The position numbers and the translations under genes were made by a program. Shown in pieces: positions 1 to 8,057 of a stretch of DNA of 48,800 bases; position 1 is the first letter of the stretch, and the number at the start of each line of letters is the position of its first letter. The stretch covers positions 1 to 48,800 of the forward strand of contig JAXEJQ010000111.1 of assembly GCA_034101475.1 (NCBI GenBank), in the 5' to 3' direction. The notes beneath the pieces were generated by a model. It worked only from the letters and a program-made list of their open reading frames with translations, was not told where the DNA came from and did not search any database. Origin of the DNA: Limivivens sp034101475. Its GTDB lineage: Bacteria > Bacillota > Clostridia > Lachnospirales > Lachnospiraceae.

Positions 1-2
1 CA

Positions 3-980
3 GTGACCAGGATCGGCAGGAGTCAGGGCGCGTGGGCCGGTAAAAATCTGCCGGAGGGGCTTCCGGTCTTTCAGACGGCGGAGGAACTGATGGAACAGGA
101 GGGGCTGGAGGCGGTTCTGATTACAACCCCTCATTATTTTCATGAAGAACAGGCCATTCTGGCCATGAAAAAGGGGCTCCATGTAATGTGCGAAAAGCCG
201 GAGGGTGTCTACAGCCTCCAGGCGCAGCGGATGAACGAGGAGGCGAAGAAACAGGGAATTGTCTTCGGAATCATGTTTCAGTTCCGCACCAATCCGCTGT
301 ACCGACGGCTGAAGGAGCTGGTGAATGGCGGAACCTACGGCTCCATCCGACGGGTGAACTGGATGATTACCAACTGGTACCGGCCGGAAGCGTATTATCA
401 GAGTACGGCCTGGAGGGCTTCCTGGGCCACAGACGGAGGCGGGGTTCTGTTGAACCAGGCGCCTCATAACCTGGATCTGCTCCAGTGGATCTGCCGGATG
501 CCCTGCCGGGTTCAGGCTTTCTGTCAGGAAGGGAAATGGCATAATATTCCGGTGGAGGATGAAGTGACGGCCTACCTGGAATTTCCCAATGGCGCCACCG
601 GTGTCTTTCTCACATCCACCGGAGATTATCCGGGGGTGGACCGGCTGGAGATTGATCTGGAAAAGGCCCAGATCATCTGTGAGAAGGGAAAACTTCTGAT
701 TCAGGGATCGGAGGATCAGAAAACCCGCTATTCCATGGAAATTACTCCGGAAACATGGGAAAAGCCTTACCAGACCATGCTGGAGAACTTTGCCATGGCC
801 ATTCGGAAGGGAGAACCCTTGATAGCGGAAGGGGCAGAGGGGCTCAACAGCCTGATGCTGTCCAACGCCATGTACCTTTCTTCCTGGAAAAAATCCATGG
901 TGGAACTGCCTCTGGACGGCGAATTGTTTTTCCGGGAACTGCAGAAGAAGCAGAAGAAAAGGAAGGATTCGGAAAGATGA
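3..980 (+). CDS. Gfo/Idh/MocA family oxidoreductase, 5' end cut off by the window
   Basis: This is a probable NAD(P)-dependent sugar or inositol dehydrogenase-like oxidoreductase. The reading frame is open to the window edge, and the first GTG at base 3 is probably not the true start, because the N-terminal Rossmann glycine motif expected in this family is missing. Visible family marks are the EKP motif (residues 64-66 of the visible part), where the Lys is the usual cofactor and substrate contact, and the later H-N-L-D segment in a Gfo/Idh C-terminal alpha/beta domain. About 325 residues are visible; family members usually have 330-390. The C-terminal tail is rich in Lys and Glu. It ends 12 nt before a shared terminator. 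The substrate cannot be told from sequence. Confidence 0.85.
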   Translation: MTRIGRSQGAWAGKNLPEGLPVFQTAEELMEQEGLEAVLITTPHYFHEEQAILAMKKGLHVMCEKPEGVYSLQAQRMNEEAKKQGIVFGIMFQFRTNPLYRRLKELVNGGTYGSIRRVNWMITNWYRPEAYYQSTAWRASWATDGGGVLLNQAPHNLDLLQWICRMPCRVQAFCQEGKWHNIPVEDEVTAYLEFPNGATGVFLTSTGDYPGVDRLEIDLEKAQIICEKGKLLIQGSEDQKTRYSMEITPETWEKPYQTMLENFAMAIRKGEPLIAEGAEGLNSLMLSNAMYLSSWKKSMVELPLDGELFFRELQKKQKKRKDSER

Positions 981-992
981 GTGTGAAAAAAT

Positions 993-1022
993 CCCCTGCA
1001 TCATGCAGGGGAGTCGCTTTTT
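993..1022. terminator. Bidirectional intrinsic terminator between the oxidoreductase and glgD
   Basis: A perfect 8-bp stem (cccctgca / tgcagggg) with a 3-nt loop at 993-1011 is followed on the plus strand by a T-rich run ending at 1022. On the minus strand it is followed by a run of T opposite the A run at 986-990. It therefore suits both converging genes. Confidence 0.85.
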
Positions 1023-2136
1023 AAATGGTATCGCCGCGTCTGATGTATCCCGGTTTTTCCGGTGTGGCGATGATATCTTTGGCGTGAAGAAGCTTGGTGT
1101 GTTTGTCCACAACCTGATTCTCTACGCGGACATTCTCGCCGATCAGAGCATCCGGCAGAATCACGCTGTTCCTGATGACAGCGCCTTTCTTAATGATACA
1201 GCCGCGTCCGATAACGGAATTCTCAACGGTTCCTTCGATGAGACAGCCATTGGATACCACGGAATTCTTCACCTCAGCCGTATCGAAATACTGGGTCGGG
1301 CAGGAGTCGTTGGTACGGGTATAAATGGGCCAGTTTTCATCGAACAGATTCTGGGCAGCCTTGTAATCGATCAGAGCCAGGTTCGCATCATAGTAGCTCT
1401 TGAAATCGGTGATGGTGGCAAAGAATCCACGATGGGCAACGCCGCGGATATCCAGCTCGGAGCATTCAATATTTACGATCTGGGGCAGCGTGTACATGGA
1501 GGACAGCTTCTGTGCCTTATGGATCAGCTCGATAAACAGCTCTTTCTTCATGATATAGGTGTCCATGAAGATGTTGCGGTTTTTCGCAGCCCCGCGGTTT
1601 TTCTCGATGGAGAGAACCCCTTTCTGCTTGTTCAGGTTCAGAATGTCGCAGTTCAGGAAGGCTTCCTTCGCGTTTTCCACAGAATGATAAAGCAGGGTAA
1701 TATCCGCACCGGACTCAATGTGGGAATCCAGCAGTGCATTGTAATCCGCTTTGTAGATCATATAGCTCGGAGCGATGACTACATAGGGATGATGCATTTT
1801 TTCAATGCTCTCGATATTCTCGCTGAAAGCAGCAATATCGGTATTGTAAATGTCGTTTTCAGAGCTGCTCTTTGCGAACAGGGTCTGGAGCTTTCCGCGC
1901 TTGGAGTTGATGTTGTAGTGACGGCCGGTGCCGATATGTTCCACCAGGGAACGCGGATTGTTGCGTACGTAAACCTGAATCCGGTCAATGTCACTGTTGC
2001 TCATATTGGAAATCGGGAAGTCGATGACCCGATATCTTCCGAGGAATGAAAATGCGCCGATCGGGCGATATGTCTGCATTCCTTCCACCCAGATATGATT
2101 TCCGGAAGAATTGATAATACCGAATGCCTTATACAT
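1021..2136 (-). CDS. glgD: Glucose-1-phosphate adenylyltransferase subunit GlgD
   Basis: This is the regulatory-type subunit of ADP-glucose pyrophosphorylase, which with GlgC makes ADP-glucose from glucose-1-phosphate and ATP for glycogen synthesis in the cytoplasm. At 371 residues it has a nucleotidyltransferase-like N-terminal domain and a C-terminal left-handed beta-helix of hexapeptide repeats (roughly 280-350). The catalytic GGRGSRL loop seen in GlgC is absent: the N-terminus reads GIINSSGNHIW instead. That is typical of GlgD and suggests a non-catalytic or modulatory role. The start at 2136 has a strong AAGGGGG ribosome site. Only 1 nt separates it from the glgC stop, so the two genes form one operon. 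Confidence 0.93.
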   Translation of the reverse strand: MYKAFGIINSSGNHIWVEGMQTYRPIGAFSFLGRYRVIDFPISNMSNSDIDRIQVYVRNNPRSLVEHIGTGRHYNINSKRGKLQTLFAKSSSENDIYNTDIAAFSENIESIEKMHHPYVVIAPSYMIYKADYNALLDSHIESGADITLLYHSVENAKEAFLNCDILNLNKQKGVLSIEKNRGAAKNRNIFMDTYIMKKELFIELIHKAQKLSSMYTLPQIVNIECSELDIRGVAHRGFFATITDFKSYYDANLALIDYKAAQNLFDENWPIYTRTNDSCPTQYFDTAEVKNSVVSNGCLIEGTVENSVIGRGCIIKKGAVIRNSVILPDALIGENVRVENQVVDKHTKLLHAKDIIATPEKPGYIRRGDTI

Positions 2137-2137
2137 A

Positions 2138-3277
2138 TTATTCCGCCCCCTTTACATTTTTTGCGACAAGCGCGATATTTTCGCTGTCAGCGCTGCCAAC
2201 CACAGCGCCCTTTCCGATTTTTACGCCATCGGCAACCAGTGCTCTCTGAACCACAGCGCCTTCCTCTACTTTTACGCCCGGCATCAGGACACTGTCGATG
2301 ATTCTGGCTCCGGAGCCTACCGTAGCACCCGTAAACAGAACGGAGTTCTTTACTTCGCCGTCGATCACGCAGCCCTGGGTAATGAACGCGCGTTTGATAT
2401 CGGCATTGGGGCTGACATAATGAGGCAGAGTCGCCACGTCTTCCGTATAGATCTTCCAGGTCGGATCATTCAGATCCAGTTCGTTGTTTGCATCCAGCAG
2501 ATCCATGTTCGCTTCCCATAAGGAGTCGATGGTACCAACATCCTTCCAGTAGCCTTTGAACTTGTAAGCAAACAGATTCTTCTGATCGTTCAGCATGGTG
2601 GGAATGATATCCTTACCAAAGTCATGGTTGGAGTTGGGATCCTTCATATCGGCCATCAGCATCTTGCGCAGAAGCTTCCAGTCAAAGATATAAATACCCA
2701 TGGATGCAAGGTTGCTCTTGGGATTCGCCGGCTTTTCCTCGAATTCAACGATACGGCCGGTTTCATCGGTGTTCATGATTCCGAAACGGCTGGCTTCCTT
2801 CAGGGGAACCTCGATAACGGCGATGGTAGCGTCTGCCTTGCAGGCTTTGTGATAAGCCAGCATCTTCGCGTAATTCATCTTGTAGATGTGATCTCCGGAT
2901 AAGATCAGCACATACTCCGGAGAATATGTATCGATAAAATCGATATTCTGGGAAATCGCATCTGCGGTTCCGCGGTAAACATTCAGATCGGAATCTGCTT
3001 TTTCACGGGGCGGAAGTACATAGACACCGCTTTCACTGGCATCCAGGCCCCAGCGTCCGCCGGCTGCCACATAGCTGTTCAGCAGGATGGATTCATACTG
3101 GGTTAAGACACCTACCACATCAATACCGCTGTTTGCACAGTTGCTCAACGGGAAATCGATGATGCGGTATTTGCCGCCGTAAGACACAGCGGGCTTTGCC
3201 ACTTTGCTGGTCAGATCATGCAGACGTGATCCGCGGCCACCGGCCAAAATCATTGCTAGCATATTATTTTGCTTCAT
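2138..3277 (-). CDS. glgC: Glucose-1-phosphate adenylyltransferase catalytic subunit
   Basis: This enzyme makes ADP-glucose, the committed step of bacterial glycogen synthesis. At 379 residues it is full length. The nucleotide-binding GGRGSRL loop (13-19) and the following Lys in VAKPA (about residue 28) are intact, and the LSGDHIYKM segment carries the metal-binding Asp. The C-terminal third is a beta-helix of hexapeptide repeats. The start at 3277 is supported by a GAGGAG ribosome site. It is the first gene of the glgC-glgD operon. Downstream glycogen genes (glgA, glgB, glgP) are not in this window. Confidence 0.95.
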   Translation of the reverse strand: MKQNNMLAMILAGGRGSRLHDLTSKVAKPAVSYGGKYRIIDFPLSNCANSGIDVVGVLTQYESILLNSYVAAGGRWGLDASESGVYVLPPREKADSDLNVYRGTADAISQNIDFIDTYSPEYVLILSGDHIYKMNYAKMLAYHKACKADATIAVIEVPLKEASRFGIMNTDETGRIVEFEEKPANPKSNLASMGIYIFDWKLLRKMLMADMKDPNSNHDFGKDIIPTMLNDQKNLFAYKFKGYWKDVGTIDSLWEANMDLLDANNELDLNDPTWKIYTEDVATLPHYVSPNADIKRAFITQGCVIDGEVKNSVLFTGATVGSGARIIDSVLMPGVKVEEGAVVQRALVADGVKIGKGAVVGSADSENIALVAKNVKGAE

Positions 3278-3312
3278 AGTGACTCCTCACTTTTCATATT
3301 TGGTATGCATAT

Positions 3313-3318
3313 ATTATA
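3313..3318 (-). promoter_or_regulatory. Candidate -10 element of the glgC-glgD operon
   Basis: On the minus strand a perfect TATAAT lies about 36 nt upstream of the glgC start. The hexamer 17 nt upstream (TGGAAG) matches the -35 consensus poorly, so only the -10 is called. Confidence 0.45.
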
Positions 3319-3599
3319 CAATAATTTGAAAAATTCTTCCACAATTTTGTGTAAAAAAACGTATTTTTTCGAAAAAAAATTTTGACAAAATTTGGACAAA
3401 CACAGAAAATGCTTTTTATAAGTAGACAAATTGTGAAAACAGCTTGCACAGCATGGAAAAAGACTGTATGATGACAGAAAAGGAGGAAATTCAATTGCAA
3501 AAATGCAGTGTCAATGGAACCGGTCCCTGAGAGAACTCTGAAAAAAGGTTCGCAGAGAAAAGAGCTTATGCTGAGAAAACTGTCCGAAAGGAAAAGGGA
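3319..3599. other. Intergenic region between divergent glgC and the patB-like gene
   Basis: This is an A/T-rich gap with no convincing gene. A second plus-strand promoter is possible at 3392-3420 (TTGGAC, 17-nt spacer, TTTATA), which would give a long leader for the downstream gene. A ribosome-site-like AAGGAGGA near 3480 precedes a TTG-started 11-codon frame. I do not call it a gene, because it is very short and nothing else supports it. Confidence 0.4.
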
Positions 3600-3628
3600 T
3601 TGTCGGAGCGGAAAATATCCATTATAAT
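3600..3628 (+). promoter_or_regulatory. Sigma-A type promoter of the patB-like gene
   Basis: TTGTCG at 3600-3605, a 17-nt spacer and a perfect TATAAT at 3623-3628. Transcription would start near 3635, about 60 nt before the start codon. Confidence 0.7.
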
Positions 3629-3696
3629 AGGTAGACATGAGTACAACAGGCAGATGCAAAACGCAGATGCCGGGACATTCAGAGAGGAGAAAGCTT

Positions 3697-4902
3697 ATGA
3701 AGTACGATTTTACTTCGATTATAGACCGCCATGGAAAGGATGCCATTGCAGTGGACAGCCTGGGAAAGGGCTTTGCCCCGCCTGCGCCCAAGGCGGGCTT
3801 TGACGCGATCCCCATGTGGGTGGCTGATATGAATTTTCCAACGGCTCCTGTGATTCAGGAGGCCATCATCGAACGGGTGAAGCATCCTGCTTTTGGGTAT
3901 TTTGATCCATCGGAGGAATATTTTGATTCCATTATCCGCTGGCAGGAGGAGCGAAACGGCGTAAAGGGTCTGACTGCAGACTGCATCGGCTATGAAAACG
4001 GAGTGCTGGGAGGTGTTGTTTCTACGCTGACGGCGTTTGCCGCGCCCGGGGACAAGGTGCTTCTCCACAGTCCGACTTATATCGGGTTTACCAACAGCAT
4101 TGAAGGAAACGGATATCACATTGTGCTCAGCCCGCTGAAAAGGGATGAGAAGGGCGTATGGAGGATGGATTATGAGGATATGGACGCCAAGCTGAAGGCC
4201 AACAAGATTCATGTGGCGGTTTTCTGCAGCCCTCATAATCCCTGCGGCCGGGTCTGGGAGCGCTGGGAGATTGAAAAAGCCATGGAGATTTACCGGGCCA
4301 ATGACTGTGTGGTGATTTCCGATGAAATCTGGTCGGATATCCTGCTTGACGGAAACCGGCATATCCCGACCCAGTCTGTCAGTGAGGATGCCAGAAACCG
4401 CACAGTGGCGCTCTATGCCCCCAGTAAAACCTTTAATCTGGCCGGTCTGGTGGGAAGCTATCATATTATTTATCATTCTTATCTGCGGGACCGGGTGGAA
4501 GCGAAGAGCCGGAAATCTCATTACAATTCCATGAATGTGCTGTCCATGCATGCGCTGATCGGCGCTTATAAGCCGGAAGGACAGGAATGGGTGGATGAGC
4601 TGTGTCGGGTCCTGACGGAAAATGTCCATTTCGCATGCGACTATATCGCCGATCATTTCAAAGGGGTGGAAGTGAGCATGCCCCAGGGAACGTACATGCT
4701 TTTCCTGGACTGCAGTGAGTGGTGCAGAGTACACGGAAAAACCATTGACCAGGTGGAACAGGCCGGATGGGATGTGGGCGTCGCCTGGCAGGATGGCCGG
4801 ATGTTCCATGGTCCCTGCGCAATCCGGATGAATCTGGCCCTGCCGCTTTCCAGAGTCCGGGAAGCCTTTGAACGGCTGGATCGTTATGTGTTTCACGACT
4901 GA
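3697..4902 (+). CDS. patB: PLP-dependent C-S lyase / aminotransferase of the MalY-PatB family
   Basis: This is a fold-type I pyridoxal-phosphate enzyme. The MalY/PatB branch mostly cleaves cystathionine or cysteine conjugates (beta C-S lyase). The 401-residue protein has WVADMNFPT near the N-terminus (41-49), the SPHNPCGRVW motif (178-187), SDEIWSD (208-214) with the PLP-pyridine Asp, and the Schiff-base Lys at 244 in SKTFNLAG. An upstream in-frame ATG at 3637 would add 20 residues, but it lies within a few bases of the predicted transcription start and has no ribosome site. The start at 3697 follows GAGGAGA and gives the normal family N-terminus. It is a single-gene unit. Distinguishing a lyase from an aminotransferase role needs biochemistry. 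Confidence 0.88.
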   Translation: MKYDFTSIIDRHGKDAIAVDSLGKGFAPPAPKAGFDAIPMWVADMNFPTAPVIQEAIIERVKHPAFGYFDPSEEYFDSIIRWQEERNGVKGLTADCIGYENGVLGGVVSTLTAFAAPGDKVLLHSPTYIGFTNSIEGNGYHIVLSPLKRDEKGVWRMDYEDMDAKLKANKIHVAVFCSPHNPCGRVWERWEIEKAMEIYRANDCVVISDEIWSDILLDGNRHIPTQSVSEDARNRTVALYAPSKTFNLAGLVGSYHIIYHSYLRDRVEAKSRKSHYNSMNVLSMHALIGAYKPEGQEWVDELCRVLTENVHFACDYIADHFKGVEVSMPQGTYMLFLDCSEWCRVHGKTIDQVEQAGWDVGVAWQDGRMFHGPCAIRMNLALPLSRVREAFERLDRYVFHD

Positions 4903-4952
4903 GCTGAAACGGTGCTTTTCTGAGAAACCGGATCAGGAAATGGAAGGAATGA

Positions 4953-4985
4953 AAAAGACCCGCAGCTGAAGCTGACGGGTCTTTT
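4953..4985. terminator. Bidirectional terminator between the patB-like gene and amt
   Basis: A ten-base-pair outer stem (aaaagacccg / cgggtctttt) plus an inner 4-bp stem with a TGAA loop. T runs occur on both strands, so it can serve both converging genes. Confidence 0.85.
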
Positions 4986-5002
4986 GAGAGTGTACATATT
5001 CT

Positions 5003-6712
5003 TTATTCTACATCGTTTAATGCTGCAAAATCTTCCTCACCGGTACGAACCTTGATGACTTTCTTTACGTCATAAACGAAGATCTTGCCGTCGCCGATAT
5101 GGCCGGTGTAAAGGGTTTTCTTTGCGGTTTCGATGACTTTGTCAACCGGAATATTTCCAACGATTACTTCCAGTTTGACCTTCGGCAGAAGAGTGGCATC
5201 CATCTCAACGCCACGGTATAATTCACCGGCACCCTTCTGGATACCGCAGCCCATAACCTGTGTAACGGTCATGCCTGTGACACCCAGGTCATTCAGAGCT
5301 TTCTTCAGAGCTTCAAATTTCGCAAGCTTTACAAGAATGGAAACCTTGTAAATACCGGTGGATGGAAGATCGACATTTTCGGTGCGTGTCACTGGAACAG
5401 CGGCATCGATCTGTCTCTTGGTTGCTTTTTCATAGTCGTCTTCGCCCAGGTCAGTGTTTTCATTGACATCCAGGTTTGCGGAGATATCCGTAATGTTGAA
5501 ACCGGAATATGCGCTTACCAGGCCGTGCTCATGGAAATCCAGACCGTCAATTTCTACTTCTGCGGGAACACGCAGGCCAACAAATTTATCGATCAGTTTA
5601 AAAATAATGGTCATGGAAACGGCTACCCATGCGATAACGGATACCACACCCAGAACCTGTACACCCAGGAAATGGAAGCCGCCGCCGTACAGAAGACCGT
5701 CTTCTGTTGCGAAGAAACCGGTCAGAATGGTACCCAGGGCACCACAGACACCATGAACGGAGATTGCGCCAACCGGATCATCGATTTTAGCGACTTTATC
5801 AAAGAACTCAACAGAAAGTACAACGGCAACGCCGGCGATCAGGCCGATGAAGAATGCGCCTACCGGGGAAACCAGATCGCAGCCTGCGGTGATGGCAACC
5901 AGACCTGCCAGAGCACCGTTCAAAGACATGGATACATCCGGTTTTTTATAACGCAGCCAGGTGAAGATCATAACCGTGCAGGTAGATACAGCGGCTGCCA
6001 TATTGGTGTTCATAAAGATTAAGCTGGCACTGAGCATATCTTCATCGGTACTCATAGCTACGGTGCTGGCACCGTTGAATCCGAACCAGCAGAACCAGAG
6101 AATGAAGACGCCGAGAGCGGCTGCGGTCAGGTTGTGGCCGGGGATTGCACGGGGTTTACCGTCCTTCGTGTATTTTCCGATACGGGGCCCGAGAATTGCG
6201 GCACCGATGCAGGCGCTTACACCGCCGACCATGTGAACGGCTGTACTTCCTGCGAAATCATGGAAGCCCAGGCTGGACAGCCAGCCGCCGCCCCAGATCC
6301 AGTGGCCGGAGAGCGGATAAACGATCAGGGAGATCAGTCCGCTGTAGAGGCAGTAAGCTTTGAAATTGGTACGTTCTGCCATGGAACCGGATACGATGGT
6401 TGCTGCTGTGGCACAGAACACGGTCTGGAAGATCACGTAGCACCAGGTGGGAAGTGTGCCGAAGTCATAGGTGCCGCGGATCAGGGGATCAAAGCCGCCG
6501 ATGATGGCGCCGCTTCCGCCGAACATCACGCCGAAGCCCACCAGCCAGTAGGCCGGAGTCCCGATACAGAAGTCCATAAGGTTTTTCATGATAATGTTGC
6601 CGGTGTTTTTTGCACGGGTCATGCCCGCTTCACACATTGCGAAGCCCGCCTGCATAAAGAAGACCAGCGCTGCTCCAATGAGTGTCCAGATTACGTCTGC
6701 TGATTGATACAT
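5003..6712 (-). CDS. amt: Ammonium channel (Amt) with a fused C-terminal P-II domain
   Basis: This is an integral membrane ammonium/ammonia channel carrying its own P-II signalling domain. Residues 1 to about 400 are Amt: the N-terminal MCEAGMTRAKN motif, the conserved Asp152, and the pore histidines His160 (HMVGG) and His320 (HGVCG). After an acidic linker of about 50 residues, 453-569 form a complete P-II (GlnB/GlnK) domain with a T-loop containing ELYRG (Tyr499), GHIGDGKIFV and VRTGEED. Separate Amt proteins are about 400-450 residues, so 569 fits the fusion. In most bacteria GlnK is a separate protein that plugs the Amt pore when nitrogen is plentiful. Here regulator and channel are made together in 1:1 ratio. 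The start at 6712 has an AGGAGG site. The gene stands alone. Confidence 0.95.
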   Translation of the reverse strand: MYQSADVIWTLIGAALVFFMQAGFAMCEAGMTRAKNTGNIIMKNLMDFCIGTPAYWLVGFGVMFGGSGAIIGGFDPLIRGTYDFGTLPTWCYVIFQTVFCATAATIVSGSMAERTNFKAYCLYSGLISLIVYPLSGHWIWGGGWLSSLGFHDFAGSTAVHMVGGVSACIGAAILGPRIGKYTKDGKPRAIPGHNLTAAALGVFILWFCWFGFNGASTVAMSTDEDMLSASLIFMNTNMAAAVSTCTVMIFTWLRYKKPDVSMSLNGALAGLVAITAGCDLVSPVGAFFIGLIAGVAVVLSVEFFDKVAKIDDPVGAISVHGVCGALGTILTGFFATEDGLLYGGGFHFLGVQVLGVVSVIAWVAVSMTIIFKLIDKFVGLRVPAEVEIDGLDFHEHGLVSAYSGFNITDISANLDVNENTDLGEDDYEKATKRQIDAAVPVTRTENVDLPSTGIYKVSILVKLAKFEALKKALNDLGVTGMTVTQVMGCGIQKGAGELYRGVEMDATLLPKVKLEVIVGNIPVDKVIETAKKTLYTGHIGDGKIFVYDVKKVIKVRTGEEDFAALNDVE

Positions 6713-6767
6713 AATAGTTCCTCCTCTTTCTTTTCCGCTTTTTCTTTTTTGCCATCGCCAGAACTAA

Positions 6768-6805
6768 CAAAAAAGAAAAGGCACTGAGTAAAAATACTCA
6801 GCGCC
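6768..6805 (-). terminator. Intrinsic terminator inside the amt leader (attenuator candidate)
   Basis: On the minus strand an 11-bp stem (GGCGCTGAGTA / TACTCAGTGCC, with one G-T pair) and a short T loop is followed by TTTTCTTTTTT. It lies 56-93 nt upstream of the amt start. No minus-strand gene lies immediately upstream, so it probably controls read-through into amt rather than ending another unit. Confidence 0.7.
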
Positions 6806-6817
6806 TTCGCTTGAACA

Positions 6818-6829
6818 GAAGTATACTTC
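6818..6829. promoter_or_regulatory. Perfect 12-bp palindrome upstream of the amt leader terminator
   Basis: gaagtatacttc is its own reverse complement and sits 12 nt upstream of the leader hairpin in the direction of amt transcription. It could be an operator or a small RNA hairpin. The regulator is unknown. Confidence 0.35.
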
Positions 6830-6890
6830 GTTTTCCGGGGAATGTCAATAGAAAAATAAAAAAAGTTTTAGAGTTTGTTTCGAAAAATTT

Positions 6891-6952
6891 TAGAAGTAAG
6901 GGAGGATTTATCCCAAATTCGTAGAAGTAAGGGAGGATTTATCCCAAATTCG
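6891..6952. repeat. Perfect tandem duplication of a 31-bp unit
   Basis: Two identical 31-bp copies abut at 6891-6921 and 6922-6952. Each contains gggaggatttatccc, which can form a small hairpin. They lie between the amt leader and the tRNA-Gly promoter, so they may carry amt control sites. I see no protein-coding content. Confidence 0.9.
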
Positions 6953-6976
6953 TGAAAGTTTTGCTTGATTTACCAC

Positions 6977-7005
6977 TTGATTTTTTTGGAACAGTGGAGT
7001 ATACT
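6977..7005 (+). promoter_or_regulatory. Promoter of tRNA-Gly
   Basis: TTGATT at 6977-6982, a 17-nt spacer and TATACT at 7000-7005, ending 31 nt before the tRNA. Confidence 0.7.
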
Positions 7006-7036
7006 ATACGAGTACCAAAACTTCATCATTTTTCCT

Positions 7037-7107
7037 GCGGATATAGTTCATCGGTAGAACGCTAGCTTCCCAAGCTGGAGAGACGGGTTCGATTCCCGCT
7101 ATCCGCT
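7037..7107 (+). tRNA. tRNA-Gly with anticodon CCC
   Basis: The 71-nt cloverleaf has acceptor arms GCGGATA / TATCCGC and the usual GGTTCGATTCC T-arm. The anticodon stem CTAGC / GCTGG closes the loop TTCCCAA, giving anticodon CCC (codon GGG). The CCA end is not encoded. This is the rarer glycine isoacceptor. Confidence 0.93.
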
Positions 7108-7155
7108 TTTTTCTATGCCGTGAAATCCCAGCAGAACAGGGGCTTCGCGGCTTTT
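7108..7155 (+). terminator. Terminator region after tRNA-Gly
   Basis: A T run directly follows the tRNA. It is followed by a hairpin (gccgtgaa / ttcgcggc with one G-T pair, and an inner CCC/GGG pairing) and then CTTTTCT. Confidence 0.6.
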
Positions 7156-7402
7156 CTCATATTCGCGGGAAATCAAGTGTCTTAAAAAGTGTCTTAAGGT
7201 GCTTTTTGTGCCCGTTGGAATTCCGGTATGCTGGAAACAGCAGCTATGCGTTCGTCCATATGGTTGTCTGAACAAATGGATGCGAAGGTCTTCCTGATTT
7301 TATGGGGATACAATAAAACTGAAAATTCGACGAGTTTGACAGCGCCCCGTAAGCTGATTTAATCGTAATCTCACCGCGAAATCAAAGAAAGGACGTGAAC
7401 TT
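7156..7402. other. Gene-free region between tRNA-Gly and the Uma2 gene
   Basis: No gene was recognised. An 11-bp direct repeat, aagtgtcttaa, occurs at 7175-7185 and 7187-7197. Position just downstream of a tRNA and next to an accessory gene would suit an old integration scar. There is no integrase fragment that I can identify, and no second copy of the tRNA 3' end in the window. Confidence 0.35.
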
Positions 7403-7945
7403 ATGGCATTGGCACAGGAAAAGATTTATACACTGGAAGATATTTATGACCTGCCGGACGGCCAGCGAGCAGAACTAATAGACGGCCAGATTTATTATAT
7501 GGCACCGCCGAGTCGGATGCACCAGGAAATTCTAAATTATATAAATACTGAAATAAATTTGTATATCAGAAAAAAGAACGGCAATTGCAAAGTTTATCCA
7601 TCGCCATTCGCAGTATTTCTAAATGAGGATGATAGAAACTATGTCGAACCAGATATTGCCGTTGTGTGCGATTCTTCAAAACTGAATGACAGAGGCTGTA
7701 GCGGTGCTCCTGACTGGATTATTGAAGTGGTTTCTCCGAGCAGCAAACGTATGGATTATTTTGTCAAACTCTTTAAATACCGCTCTGCAGGAGTCCGTGA
7801 ATATTGGATTGTAGACTCGGCCAAAAATAGAATTCTCGTGTATAATTTCGAATCGGAAGATACAGGTGACTATACCTTTTCCGATTCTATAAAGGCAGAC
7901 ATCTACGATGATCTAATCATTGATTTTAGCCGATTGCAATTATAG
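7403..7945 (+). CDS. Uma2 family (DUF820) restriction-endonuclease-fold protein
   Basis: A 180-residue protein of the Uma2 family, whose members have a PD-(D/E)XK nuclease fold. Visible marks are the N-terminal LEDIYDLPDGQRAELIDGQIYYM, the acidic EPDIAVV segment (82-88), DWIIEVVSPSSK (104-115) and the REYWIVD stretch. The biological role of the family is unsettled: copies are abundant in cyanobacteria and scattered in Firmicutes, and no partner gene is visible here. The start has an AAAGGA site. It is flanked by a tRNA and lacks operon neighbours, so recent acquisition is plausible. Confidence 0.87.
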   Translation: MALAQEKIYTLEDIYDLPDGQRAELIDGQIYYMAPPSRMHQEILNYINTEINLYIRKKNGNCKVYPSPFAVFLNEDDRNYVEPDIAVVCDSSKLNDRGCSGAPDWIIEVVSPSSKRMDYFVKLFKYRSAGVREYWIVDSAKNRILVYNFESEDTGDYTFSDSIKADIYDDLIIDFSRLQL

Positions 7946-8057
7946 AGTCAAATAATTTTACTCGGCAACTGGAGCAAATTGAAGATCTGAAAGCCAGGAA
8001 GTGACAGACTGATTCTCCGGGCATGGTAACCGGTGCAGAAGAAGCAGGCAAAACAGG

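Noticed and set aside
1003..2049. 348-codon plus-strand frame opposite glgD
   Set aside because: It is the antisense shadow of glgD, has no ribosome site, and begins inside the terminator; the minus-strand product is a clear family member.
3480..3531. Leader peptide before the patB-like gene
   Set aside because: A TTG-started 11-codon frame follows a ribosome-like site, but there is no terminator or codon bias that would indicate attenuation, and the main promoter lies downstream of it.
3294..3815. 173-codon minus-strand frame upstream of glgC
   Set aside because: It covers the promoter region of the divergent patB-like gene and its first codons; composition is not protein-like and no family is seen.
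3679..4896. 405-codon minus-strand frame opposite the patB-like gene
   Set aside because: Antisense shadow of a full PLP enzyme with all motifs on the plus strand.
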